The position numbers were made by a program, and so were the translations under genes. Below, one piece after another: positions 26,901 through 34,041 of a DNA stretch of 64,000 nt; positions within the stretch are counted from its first letter, which is position 1, and each line of letters opens with the position of its first letter. This DNA comes from Streptomyces profundus (GTDB lineage Bacteria > Actinomycetota > Actinomycetes > Streptomycetales > Streptomycetaceae). The notes below the pieces were generated by a model. The model did not search any database. It worked only from the letters and a program-made list of their open reading frames with translations, and had not been told where the DNA came from. Location of the stretch: contig NZ_CP082362.1 of NCBI RefSeq assembly GCF_020740535.1, positions 248,001 to 312,000 of the forward strand, in the 5' to 3' direction.

Positions 26901-29719
26901 TGCTGACGTGGGGCGTGCGGCCCGCGCTGATGCTCGGCTACAGCGTCGGCGAGTATGTCGCCGCCTGCCTGGCCGGCGTGCTCACGCTGGACGAGGCCCT
27001 GGCGCTGGTGGCGCACCGGGCCCGGCTGATCTCCCGGATCGAGCCGGGCGCGATGGCCGCGGTGCCCCTGTCCGAGGCCGAGCTGACGGCCCGCTTCCCG
27101 CTGGACGGGATCGATGTGGCCGCCGTCAACGGGCCCGAACTGACCGTGGTGGCCGGCCCGCCCGAGCCGATGCGGGAGCTGACGGAGCGGCTGGCGGCGG
27201 CCGGGGTGCCGAGCCGCCCGCTGCGCACAGGGCACGCGTTCCACTCCCGGATGCTGGCCCCCCTCGCCGAGGAGCTGACGGAGTGGGTGCGCGCCCATGT
27301 GCGGCCCCGGCCGCCCGAGCTGCCCTATCTGTCCAATGTGACGGGCCGCCCGGTGGAGCCGGAGCAGGTCCTGGACCCCGGCTACTGGGCGCGGCACATG
27401 TGCCAGCCGGTCCGTTTCCACGAGGCGGCGGCCACGCTGCTCGCGGACGAGGAGCTGGCCGTGGTGGAGATCGGCCCGGGGCAGTCGCTGGGCGCGCTGC
27501 TGCGGTCGGGGGGCTGCCCCCCGGACCGGTGGGCGACGATCACGGCGACGCTGCCGGCGGAGAACGACTCCCGCCCGGACGACGAGGTGTTCACCGAGGC
27601 GCTGTCCCGGCTGTGGCTGCTGGGCGTGGACGTGGACTGGGCGACGTACCACGCCGGCGCGGGGCGCGGCCGGGTGCCGCTGCCGACCTACCCGTTCCAG
27701 CGGCAGCGGTTCTGGATCGACCCGGCGCCCGGCGCGCCCGGCGCGCTCGCCGCGCCGGCGACGCCGGACGGCCCCCCGGTGGACGGACCGCTGGCCGAGT
27801 TCGACCGGATACCGCTGCTGCCCGAGGCCGCGTGGCCGCACCTGCCGGTGTGGCGGCAGGTGCCGGCCACCGCGCCCGAGCCGGAGGAGCCCACCTCCTG
27901 GCTGGTGTTCGCCCGCCCGGGCCCCGCCGATGACGTGCTCGAAGCGCTGCGGCGGAACGCGGCGCGCACCGGTGCCACGGTGTCCGTGGTGCGCCCTGGG
28001 CCGGCGTTCGCGTCGGGCCCCGAGGGGCACACGGTGCGTCCCGGCCGGGTGGACGACGCCCTGGCGCTGCTGCGCGCGCTGCGCGCGGGGGGCGTCCGTC
28101 CCCAGCGGGTGACGCATCTGTGGAACCTCGGGGACGACGCGGGCGACCCGCTGGCGCTCGGCCTGCACTCGCTGGTGGCGCTGGCCCGGGCGGCCGGCGA
28201 ACTGGGCCTGGAGAACTGGCGGTTGGACATCGTGGCCAGCGGCAGCCAGCGGGTGCTGAGCGATGCCGAGGTGCGGCCCGAGGTCGCGACGCTGACCGGC
28301 CCGACGCTGGTGATCCCGATGGAGTACCCGACGGTGACCACCCGGCTGGTCGACGTGGAGCCGACGCCCGACGTCCGAGCGGTCGTCGCCGAGCTGCGCC
28401 GGCCGGCGGACGGCCGGGTGGTGGCGCTGCGCGGGGGCCGGCGCTGGCTGCCGGACTACCAGCCGCTGCCGGCCGTGCCCGAGGACGAGGCCGTGACGCG
28501 CCCGCGCGATGAGGGCGTCTATCTGATCACCGGCGGGCTCGGCGGCATCGGCCTGGCCATGGCCGAGCGGCTGGCGCGCGACCACCGGGCGCGGCTGGTG
28601 CTGCTGGGCCGGCGCGGGCTGCCGCCCAGGGAGACGTGGGCGGCCGTCGCCGAGGGATCGGCCGAGGCGCCGCCCCGGATCAGGGAACGGGTCGAGCGGG
28701 TGCTGGCGATCGAGGCACACGGCGGCGAGGTGCTGGTCGTCGAGGGCGATGTCGCGGACCCCGCTGATGTGCGGGCGGCGGTTCGGCTGGCCGTGGACCG
28801 GTTCGGCGCGCTGCACGGCGTGCTGCACACGGCGGGTGTCCCGGGCACCGGGCTGATGCAGTTCAAGGAGCCGGGCGACGCCGAGCAGGTGCTGGCGCCC
28901 AAGGTGGCCGGTACCCAGGCGATCCTCGACGCGCTGCGGGCCGCCGGGGTCCGGCTCGACTTCCTGGCGCTGTTCTCGTCGATCACCTCGGTGACCGGCG
29001 GCGGCCCTGGACAGGTGGACTACTGCGCGGCGAACGCCTACCTGGACGCGCTGGCCCCCGGCACCGACCAGCCGACCGTCTCGGTGGCCTGGGGCGAGTG
29101 GACGTGGAACGCCTGGGACGAGGGCCTGTCCGGGTACGAGGAGGGCATCAGGACGTTCTTCCGCGAGCACCGGGCACGCTTCGGCATCGCCTTCGAGGAG
29201 GGCTGGCGGACCCTGCTGCGGACGCTGGCCGCCGGCGTCCCCCATGTGGTGATCTCCACGCAGGACCTGCCAGCGGTGGTGAGCGTCGCCGGCCGGTTCA
29301 GCGTCGACGCGGTGACCTCGGCGCCCTCGGCCGACGAGGACACGCCCCGGCACGCCAGGCCCGAGCTGGTCACCCCGTTCCGGGAGCCTTCGGGGCCGAC
29401 CGAGGAGGCCGTGGCCGAGGTGTGGTGCCAGGCGCTGCGGCTCCAGCGGGTCGGGGCGCTGGACAACTTCTTCGACCTGGGCGGGACCAGCCTGTTGGGG
29501 ATCAGCCTGCTGGCGACCCTGCGCCGGTCCTTCCCCGACGCGGACCTGCCGCCGCATGTGATCCACGAGGCGCCGACGGTGACGGCGCTGGCCCGGCTGA
29601 TCGAGGGCCCCGACGAGGCGGCGCCCGATCCGGTGGCCGCCGCGCGGGAGGTCGAGGCCCAGGCCCTGCGGCGCCGCTCGGGCCTGCGGGCCGCCGCCGC
29701 CAGACGCCGCGGGGCCTGA
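20960..29719 (+). CDS. Type I PKS 3: KS-AT0-KR-ACP then KS-AT-KR-ACP
   Basis: The 2919-residue product starts at GTG 20960, 7 bp after PKS2 and behind a GAGGA site. The first module has KS (Cys188 in SACSTSL), a remnant AT (about 528-740) with the active-site GHSxG replaced by GGGTG (Gly599 at the serine position) and no HAFH/YASH motif, KR with TGGLGPVG near 969 and Tyr1111, and ACP Ser1251. The second module has KS (Cys1537), AT with GYSVGEY (Ser1995) and HAFH (2092-2095, malonyl type), KR with TGGLGGIG near 2521 and Tyr2688, and ACP Ser2844. Both KRs look active and no DH is present, so two beta-hydroxy units are expected if both modules elongate. The first module must be loaded in trans. 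No thioesterase is present. Confidence 0.92.
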   Translation: MSDYTEATEGPHPGDAPAPTDIALVGMAGRFPGSRDVAAFWESVRAGRSGITEFTEGELRDAGVPPELLADPAYVRAGAVIDGVEEFDAELFGVNPREAQILDPQHRLFLEHAWAALEDAGCDPARFDGSVGVFAGSAWSTYLTSNLTPSGVELDMGVTLGNEKDTLATRAAHLLGLTGPAFTVQSACSTSLVGVCVAANSLANLECDVALAGGVSVAVPQRVGYLYQEGGIAPPDGRCRAFDAAGLGAPLGSGVGVVALKRLADARADGDRVYAVLRGWAVNNDGGHKVGFTAPGVDGQAAVIEEALASAGLDPGDIDYVEAHGTGTALGDAAELAALQRVFAGESVRIGSVKTNVGHLDRAAGVTGLIKTALALHHGELPATLNFERPNPQLADGTARLSVVTERQPWQRGAGRPRRAGVSAFGIGGTNAHVVVEEAPASPAPTGAEGPEPLVWSAHSAAAADQATRDLAARLTDGPDEALAAVAGTLQTGRRELTHRRMLVAGTVREAAEALRTGAVAGGEAGAGAVTLLFGALPAGGTRAAAALYAAEPAFRAERDRRLPRGDSGPHAAGVADALALAALLRSWGPAPTAMAGGGTGVAALAVLAGVLSVADAAELARRRARLGATPSSRERGALTRWLAGRLTPIAVTLPLRSVTTGREVGSAQAADPAFWSEQACAPADFAAPEVADGDLRIEVGTGRPGVLPLLPAEDTPAAGRRLLAEAAGRLWLAGAPLDWAAYRADRPGRRVGLPGYPFQRQRYWIDAPAPEGEERRVRMLRAGWRPAAEPAGPAAPLTGRYLIVPDAGGVAAALADLVRRDGGEVVAADQDVLVDLSALDTEDAEDAENTLAAVSAVASRLVAATTPVLLATRGGQRASGTEPAAPAQAALGVLPLVAGQELPGLDRRCLDLDPGYGPAQAARALADELAAPAGEALTAHRGGRRRTRFFEPAQARPATGIRAGGSYLVTGGLGPVGLVLAEHLARRGAARLVLTGRGDPGGRAERLRGLGAEVVTPRVDVLDRAAMRELWARERFDGVVHAAADAGPDTLLPLDALDGETLARQFGAKVAGARVLAELVEESPRERRPDWVVLFSSTSALLGGVTLGGYAAANAALASLAAGRAAGTRWTAVAWDTWPGTAGRVGGRIGAALAEHAMTEAEATEAFDRALTRGAGSLVAAAGDLADRLPPAAAPVAAPSAARFPRPELPQPYAAPATPTERELAEIWSGVLGVEPVGTRDVFFELNGNSLLALQMLAEVRRRLGVVVPTVALFEHPTVRTLAALVDERLAEAAPPTSAEPAVPVATAERAPAVRAVASPLPDCVAKLTRAPRPAVVPAPEAAPAAPRPVVVAERPDPAADDLDRHVAVVGMAGRFPGAGDVDAFWRNLCEGVESISFFDEEELAAAGVSPELARDPSYVPARPVLDDVTGFDAAFFGLSPRQAALTDPQQRLFLEVCWEALEQSGYARPEHRGRVGVFGGCNLSTYLLGIAGRFTDERDASIYELVMGNDKDALTTTVSYLLDLRGPSVAVQTFCSTSLVAVHSAIRGLRAGDCEMALAGGVSVRVPDRVGHRHTPGGMESPDGHVRTFDAEARGSMFGDGAAVVVLKRLGDALRDGDHIWSVIRGSAINNDGALKVGYTAPSVAGQAAVVAEALADARVSPEDIGYVEAHGTGTPLGDPIEVAALTRAFGRTERHQYCPIGSVKPNVGHLDRAAGATGLIKTSLAVREGLLPPTLHFTRPNPEIDFAHSPFYVNADLTEWKAEGRPRIAGVNSLGMGGTNVHLVVEEPPDRRGRRGLDPEAERRHQVVPVSGRTERAADEAAERLAEHLGARPELSLGDVAFTLQVGRGTFEHRRVVVAGRPAEAARALLDAPASRFDPTSGRRVAFLLTGVGEQYPGMVRELYRREPVFRAALDDCLARLPEEGLLELLTGEREDGGGLAALLGRESAAAPRAERLRRTELVQPLVFAVDYALATTLLTWGVRPALMLGYSVGEYVAACLAGVLTLDEALALVAHRARLISRIEPGAMAAVPLSEAELTARFPLDGIDVAAVNGPELTVVAGPPEPMRELTERLAAAGVPSRPLRTGHAFHSRMLAPLAEELTEWVRAHVRPRPPELPYLSNVTGRPVEPEQVLDPGYWARHMCQPVRFHEAAATLLADEELAVVEIGPGQSLGALLRSGGCPPDRWATITATLPAENDSRPDDEVFTEALSRLWLLGVDVDWATYHAGAGRGRVPLPTYPFQRQRFWIDPAPGAPGALAAPATPDGPPVDGPLAEFDRIPLLPEAAWPHLPVWRQVPATAPEPEEPTSWLVFARPGPADDVLEALRRNAARTGATVSVVRPGPAFASGPEGHTVRPGRVDDALALLRALRAGGVRPQRVTHLWNLGDDAGDPLALGLHSLVALARAAGELGLENWRLDIVASGSQRVLSDAEVRPEVATLTGPTLVIPMEYPTVTTRLVDVEPTPDVRAVVAELRRPADGRVVALRGGRRWLPDYQPLPAVPEDEAVTRPRDEGVYLITGGLGGIGLAMAERLARDHRARLVLLGRRGLPPRETWAAVAEGSAEAPPRIRERVERVLAIEAHGGEVLVVEGDVADPADVRAAVRLAVDRFGALHGVLHTAGVPGTGLMQFKEPGDAEQVLAPKVAGTQAILDALRAAGVRLDFLALFSSITSVTGGGPGQVDYCAANAYLDALAPGTDQPTVSVAWGEWTWNAWDEGLSGYEEGIRTFFREHRARFGIAFEEGWRTLLRTLAAGVPHVVISTQDLPAVVSVAGRFSVDAVTSAPSADEDTPRHARPELVTPFREPSGPTEEAVAEVWCQALRLQRVGALDNFFDLGGTSLLGISLLATLRRSFPDADLPPHVIHEAPTVTALARLIEGPDEAAPDPVAAAREVEAQALRRRSGLRAAAARRRGA

Positions 29720-29821
29720 ACCACCGGGCCACCGGGCCACCGGGCCGCCAGCCCGCGAGCAGCTGAGACACGACGAACAGAGCAGCCGGAACAGTCGGAA
29801 CAGTCGGATACGGAGGAAGTC

Positions 29822-30667
29822 ATGGCAGTGATCGGAGTGGTGGGCGCGGGGGTGATGGGCACCGGGGTGGCCCAGAACCTGGCGCAGAGCGGCCATCAGG
29901 TGGTCCTGGTGGACCGCGACGAGGGCGTCCTCGACCAGGCCAGGGCGACGATCGCCAGGAACTGCCGGATGAGCCGGCTGATGGGCGGCCCGGTGGTGGA
30001 CGCGGACGCCGTGCTGGCGTCGGTGACGACGGCCGTCGGCGTGGCGGCCCTCGCCAAGGCCGAGGTGGTGATCGAGAACATCACCGAGAACTGGGAGGCC
30101 AAGCGCGCGGTCCACGAGGAGCTCGACCGGGTGTGCCCGCCGGAGACGGTGCTGATCGCCAACACCTCGGCGATCCCGATCACCCGGCTCGCCTCCGTCG
30201 GCGGCCACCCCGAGCGGGTCATCGGCGTCCACTTCATGAACCCGGTGCCGGCCAAGCCGGTCGTCGAGCTGATCCCCGGCGTCCACACCGACGAACGGAC
30301 GGTGGAGCGCACCAGGGAGCTGCTGACGTCCATGGGCAAGCGCTGGGTGGACGTGAAGGACGCGTCCGGCTTCGTCTCCAACCGGGTGCTGATGCTCACC
30401 GTCAACGAGGCGGCGTTCCTGGTCCACGAGGGGGTGGCCACCGCCGAGGCCGTTGACGAGGTCTTCCGGGGCTGCTTCGGCCACCCGATGGGCCCTCTGG
30501 AGACCGCCGACCTGATCGGCGTGGACACCATCCTCTACAGCGTGGAGGTGCTCCACGAGTCCTACGGCGACAGCAAGTACCGCCCCTGCCCGCTGCTGAA
30601 GCAGATGACCGACGCGGGGCTGCACGGCCGCAAGACCGGCCGCGGCTTCTACACCTACACCGACTGA
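29822..30667 (+). CDS. 3-hydroxyacyl-CoA dehydrogenase family, FkbK/hydroxymalonyl-ACP type
   Basis: The 281-residue protein has an N-terminal GAGVMGTG NAD-binding loop and the HFMNP motif with the family's catalytic histidine. In alkoxymalonyl pathways (FK520, ansamitocin, zwittermicin) this enzyme oxidises the hydroxyl of glyceryl-ACP. It opens a contiguous four-gene cassette with a carrier protein, an acyl-CoA dehydrogenase type and an FkbH type enzyme. The gap of 102 bp after PKS3 contains short direct repeats (ACCGGGCC and GGAACAGTC) but no obvious terminator, so the genes are probably co-transcribed. The start has a GGAGGAAG site. The pathway role rests mainly on this context, and confidence is high. 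Confidence 0.9.
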   Translation: MAVIGVVGAGVMGTGVAQNLAQSGHQVVLVDRDEGVLDQARATIARNCRMSRLMGGPVVDADAVLASVTTAVGVAALAKAEVVIENITENWEAKRAVHEELDRVCPPETVLIANTSAIPITRLASVGGHPERVIGVHFMNPVPAKPVVELIPGVHTDERTVERTRELLTSMGKRWVDVKDASGFVSNRVLMLTVNEAAFLVHEGVATAEAVDEVFRGCFGHPMGPLETADLIGVDTILYSVEVLHESYGDSKYRPCPLLKQMTDAGLHGRKTGRGFYTYTD

Positions 30668-30688
30668 GCGACCCGAGGAGCCCCTTCC

Positions 30689-31000
30689 ATGAGCGACACC
30701 GCGCACCCCACCGCCGCCGACACGACCGGCACCGGCGGCGACACCGGCGGCGACGACATCACCAGCCGCATCTCGACCTTTGTCACCGACCGCTTCCCGC
30801 AGGCCGAACTCACGCCAACCCAGGACATCTTCGCGCTCGGCTACATCAACTCGCTCTTCGCGATGGAGCTGGTCATGTTCGTCGAGCGCGCCTTCGCCGT
30901 GACGATCCCCAACGAGGAGCTGAGCATCGACAACTTCCGCACCGTGGAGTCGATGAGCGGCCTGGTGGGCCGGCTGCGGCCGGCCGTCGCGGCGGGCTGA
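30689..31000 (+). CDS. Free-standing acyl carrier protein for hydroxymalonyl unit
   Basis: The 103-residue protein begins with a Thr/Gly-rich tail, followed by a single carrier domain. The phosphopantetheine serine is in ALGYINSLFAMEL, the form typical of ACPs that carry glyceryl and then hydroxymalonyl groups (FkbJ class). It lies 21 bp after the dehydrogenase and 5 bp before the acyl-CoA dehydrogenase type gene, so the three are tightly coupled. The expected cargo passes from 1,3-bisphosphoglycerate-derived glyceryl to hydroxymalonyl-ACP, which a PKS acyltransferase then uses. Confidence 0.9.
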   Translation: MSDTAHPTAADTTGTGGDTGGDDITSRISTFVTDRFPQAELTPTQDIFALGYINSLFAMELVMFVERAFAVTIPNEELSIDNFRTVESMSGLVGRLRPAVAAG

Positions 31001-31005
31001 TCCCG

Positions 31006-32136
31006 ATGACCGACCAACTGACCGCGGTGGACCGCGCCACCGCGCGGCGCTTCGTGGACGAGCACATCGCCCCGCACGCCGGCGCGTGGGACCGGGCCGG
31101 GCGGGTGCCGGACGAGGTGCTGGCCCGGATCGCCGAGTCCGGGCTGTGGGCGCCCTTCCTGCCCCCCGAACTCGGCGGCTCGGCGACGGACCTGGTCACC
31201 CTGGGCGCGGTGCACGAGGAGTTCGGACGGGCCTGCTCCTCGGTGCGGAGCCTGCTGACCGTGCACACCATGGTGGCCTGGGCGCTGCGCCGCTGGGGCA
31301 CCGCCGAGCAGCGGGAACGCTGGGGGCGCGAGCTCGGCACCGGACGGGCGCTGGGCGCGTTCTGCCTCTCGGAGCCGGAGGCCGGCAGCGACACCGCCGC
31401 CATCGCCACCACCGCCCGCGCCGAGCGCGGCGGCTGGGTGCTCGACGGCGTCAAGACCTGGATCACGGGTGGTCAACGCGCCGACCTGTTCCTGGTGTTC
31501 GCCCGGGGCCCGGCCGCCACGGTGGCGCTGCTGGTGCCCAGGGACACGCCGGGCGTGCGCGTCACCCCCATCGACGACATGCTGGGGACCCGCGCGTCGA
31601 TGCTGGCCAGGATCGACTTCCGGGAGGTGCGGCTCGGGCCCGACGCGCTGCTCGGCCCCGCCGGCTTCGCGTCCGGGATGCTGCTCACCGGCACGCTGGA
31701 CCTGGGCCGCTACAGCGTCGCCGCCGGATCCGTCGGCATCGTCCAGGCCTGCCTGGACGCCAGCGCCGACCACTGCGCGCGGCGCGTGGTGGGCGGCGTG
31801 CCGCTGCGTGACCTGCCGCTGATCCGGGCGAAGGTCTCGGACATGGTCACCGATGCCCGCGCCGCCCGGCTGCTGGTCGCCGAGGCCGGCCGGCTGAAGG
31901 ACGCGGGCGACGAGGCGACGCTCGCCGCGACCTGGGTGGCGAAGTACTTCGCCTCCACCGCCGCGGCCCGGCACGCCACGGAGGCGGTGCAGATCCACGG
32001 CGCCGCCGGCTGCGCGGGCGACCACCCGGTGTCCCGTTACTACCGGGACGCGAAGGTCATGGAGATCATCGAGGGCAGCAGCGAGATCCAGCGGCTGACC
32101 ATCGCCGACGAGGCGTATCGGAGACGCGGAGCATGA
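31006..32136 (+). CDS. Acyl-CoA dehydrogenase family, FkbI/hydroxymalonyl-ACP type
   Basis: The 376-residue product has the full acyl-CoA dehydrogenase layout: N-terminal helices, a central beta domain with CLSEPEAGSDTA and WITGG (flavin and substrate contacts), and a C-terminal helical domain ending in RDAKVMEIIEGSSEIQ. In alkoxymalonyl cassettes this FAD enzyme completes oxidation of the glyceryl chain toward hydroxymalonyl on the carrier protein. It starts 5 bp after the carrier gene, and its stop overlaps the FkbH-type gene by an ATGA. The family call is firm; the specific substrate is inferred from the four-gene cassette. Confidence 0.9.
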   Translation: MTDQLTAVDRATARRFVDEHIAPHAGAWDRAGRVPDEVLARIAESGLWAPFLPPELGGSATDLVTLGAVHEEFGRACSSVRSLLTVHTMVAWALRRWGTAEQRERWGRELGTGRALGAFCLSEPEAGSDTAAIATTARAERGGWVLDGVKTWITGGQRADLFLVFARGPAATVALLVPRDTPGVRVTPIDDMLGTRASMLARIDFREVRLGPDALLGPAGFASGMLLTGTLDLGRYSVAAGSVGIVQACLDASADHCARRVVGGVPLRDLPLIRAKVSDMVTDARAARLLVAEAGRLKDAGDEATLAATWVAKYFASTAAARHATEAVQIHGAAGCAGDHPVSRYYRDAKVMEIIEGSSEIQRLTIADEAYRRRGA

Positions 32137-33197
32137 CGGAGACCGTGACGGCACCGGTGACCAAGCCGGTCCAGGGCAAGATCAAGTGTGTGGTGTGGGA
32201 CCTCGACAACACCGTCTGGGACGGGGTCCTGCTGGAGGACCGGGACGTCCGGGTCCGCCCCGGGGTGGTGGCGCACATCCGCCGGCTGGACGCCATGGGG
32301 GTGTTGCACTCCGTCGCCAGCAGGAACGACCCCGAGGCGGCGCTGGCCGCGCTGGAACGGGTCGGTCTCGCGGAGTTCTTCCTCTTCCCGAGGATCTCCT
32401 GGAACCCGAAGTCCCAGGCCATCCAGGAGATCGCGACCAAGCTCAACCTCGGGCTCGACGCGTTCGCCTTCGTGGACGACCAGGAGTTCGAGCTGGCCGA
32501 GGTCGGGCACGCGCTGCCCCAGGTGACCCGGGTCAACGCCGAGTCCATCGACGAGGCGCTGCTGCGGCCCGAGTTCCGCCCCCGGTTCGTGACCGACGAG
32601 TCGGCCCTGCGGCGGGCGATGTACCAGGGACAGCTGGTGCGGGACGAGCGGCAGGCCGAGTTCGTCGGCACCGACGAGGACTTCCTGGCCAGCCTGGACA
32701 TGACGTTCGAGATCGCCAGGGCCCGGCGGGAGGACCTCCAGCGCGCGGAGGAGCTGACCGTCCGCACCAACCAGCTCAACTCCACGGGGGTCACCTACTC
32801 CTACGAGGCGCTGGACGAGCTGCGCTCCTCCCCCGACCACCTGCTGCTGGTGGCCTCGCTGACCGACCGGTTCGGCTCCTACGGCAAGATCGGTCTCGCC
32901 CTGGTGGAACGCGGCACGCCCGACTGGCGGCTCAACATGCTGCTGATGTCCTGCCGGGTGCTGTCACGCGGCGTCGGTTCGGTGCTGCTGGGGCATGTGA
33001 TGGGCCTGGCGAAGGAGGCCGGCGCCGGCCTCAGGGCGGACTTCGTGGAGACGGGCCGGAACCGGATGATGCAGATCACCTACGCGTTCAGCGGCTTCCG
33101 CGAGGTCGCCAGGGACGGCGCCCGCACCACGCTCGCCGCCGACCTGGACACCCTCCAACCGCCGCCGGCCTATGTGCGGTTGCGGGTGGATCCATGA
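32133..33197 (+). CDS. FkbH-like glyceryl transferase/phosphatase
   Basis: The 354-residue protein has an N-terminal HAD phosphatase domain with DLDNTVWDG (Asp23 and Asp25), a central linker and a C-terminal acyltransferase-like region (about 200-350). FkbH enzymes take 1,3-bisphosphoglycerate, remove a phosphate and load the glyceryl group on a carrier protein. This is the committing step to hydroxymalonyl- or methoxymalonyl-ACP. It overlaps the previous gene by 4 bp and the thioesterase gene by 4 bp. No FkbG-type O-methyltransferase is present anywhere in the cassette or window, so the end product is probably hydroxymalonyl-ACP rather than methoxymalonyl-ACP. Confidence 0.93.
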   Translation: MTETVTAPVTKPVQGKIKCVVWDLDNTVWDGVLLEDRDVRVRPGVVAHIRRLDAMGVLHSVASRNDPEAALAALERVGLAEFFLFPRISWNPKSQAIQEIATKLNLGLDAFAFVDDQEFELAEVGHALPQVTRVNAESIDEALLRPEFRPRFVTDESALRRAMYQGQLVRDERQAEFVGTDEDFLASLDMTFEIARARREDLQRAEELTVRTNQLNSTGVTYSYEALDELRSSPDHLLLVASLTDRFGSYGKIGLALVERGTPDWRLNMLLMSCRVLSRGVGSVLLGHVMGLAKEAGAGLRADFVETGRNRMMQITYAFSGFREVARDGARTTLAADLDTLQPPPAYVRLRVDP

Positions 33198-33949
33198 CCG
33201 GCGCGCTGGGCGCCTGGCTGCCGTACCGGCCGGCGGGCGCCGGCCCCCGGCTGTACTGCCTGCCGCACGCCGGCGGTTCGGCCTCCGCCTTCCGTCCCTG
33301 GCGGGACGGCCTGGCGGAGGTCGCCGTCAGCCCCCTTCAGCCGCCGGGCCGGGAGACCAGATCGGGCGAGCCGCCGCACGCCTCCCTGGACGAGCTGTGC
33401 GCCGAGTTGGCCGACCGGCTGATCGCGGAGGCCGCGGGGCCCTACGCGGTGTTCGGCCACAGCCTGGGCGCCCTGGTCGGCTTCGAGCTGGTCAGGGCCG
33501 TCCTGGCGCGCGGCGGCCCCCCGCCGGTGCATCTCTTCGTCTCCGGCTGCGGCGCGCCCGGGACCTTGGCGCCGGACGCCGAGGGCATCACGGACGAGGA
33601 GGTGTTGGCCCTGATGCGGGGCCTGGGCGGCACCCCGGAGGCGTTCCTGGCCGACCCCCGGGTGGCGCGGATGCTGCTGCCCCGGGTGCGAGCGGACCTG
33701 ACGGTGCGCAACAGCTTCCGCCACCGGCCGGCACCGCCGCTGGACGTGCCGATGACGGCGTTCGCCGCCGACGCCGACCCCCGGGTCTCCGTCGAGGACG
33801 TGGCGGCCTGGCGGGAGGAGACCGTCGGCCGCTTCCGCCTGCACACCTACGAGGGCGGCCACTTCGCCGTCCTCGACCAGCAGGAACGCACCCTCTCCCA
33901 CGTCCGCGAAGCGCTCCTCCCCCACCTCGCCACCACCACCGCGCCCTGA
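33194..33949 (+). CDS. Type II thioesterase
   Basis: The 251-residue alpha/beta hydrolase has the nucleophile motif FGHSLGALVG and the C-terminal GGHFAVL histidine, and a PHAGGSASAF oxyanion segment near the N-terminus. Type II thioesterases clear misprimed or stalled acyl groups from PKS carriers. With two modules lacking a working AT, such proofreading could matter more than usual here, though that is inference. The ATG at 33194 overlaps the FkbH-type stop by 4 bp. It is the last gene of the plus-strand operon and is followed by a strong hairpin. It is the only thioesterase in the window, so a role in chain release cannot be excluded. Confidence 0.92.
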   Translation: MTGALGAWLPYRPAGAGPRLYCLPHAGGSASAFRPWRDGLAEVAVSPLQPPGRETRSGEPPHASLDELCAELADRLIAEAAGPYAVFGHSLGALVGFELVRAVLARGGPPPVHLFVSGCGAPGTLAPDAEGITDEEVLALMRGLGGTPEAFLADPRVARMLLPRVRADLTVRNSFRHRPAPPLDVPMTAFAADADPRVSVEDVAAWREETVGRFRLHTYEGGHFAVLDQQERTLSHVREALLPHLATTTAP

Positions 33950-33958
33950 CCCCGGCCC

Positions 33959-33991
33959 CCGCCCCCGCCCGGTCTCTCCGGACGGGGGCGG
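33959..33991. terminator. Bidirectional terminator between the two PKS operons
   Basis: A 14-bp GC-rich stem with one mismatch (33959-33972 with 33978-33991) encloses a 5-nt loop. It lies between the thioesterase stop at 33949 and the convergent PKS4 stop at 34042, so it can end both operons. Confidence 0.8.
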
Positions 33992-34041
33992 ACCTGTGCC
34001 GCGAGAGCGTCTCTCCCCCGCTCACTGACGGGTGTCCGGCG

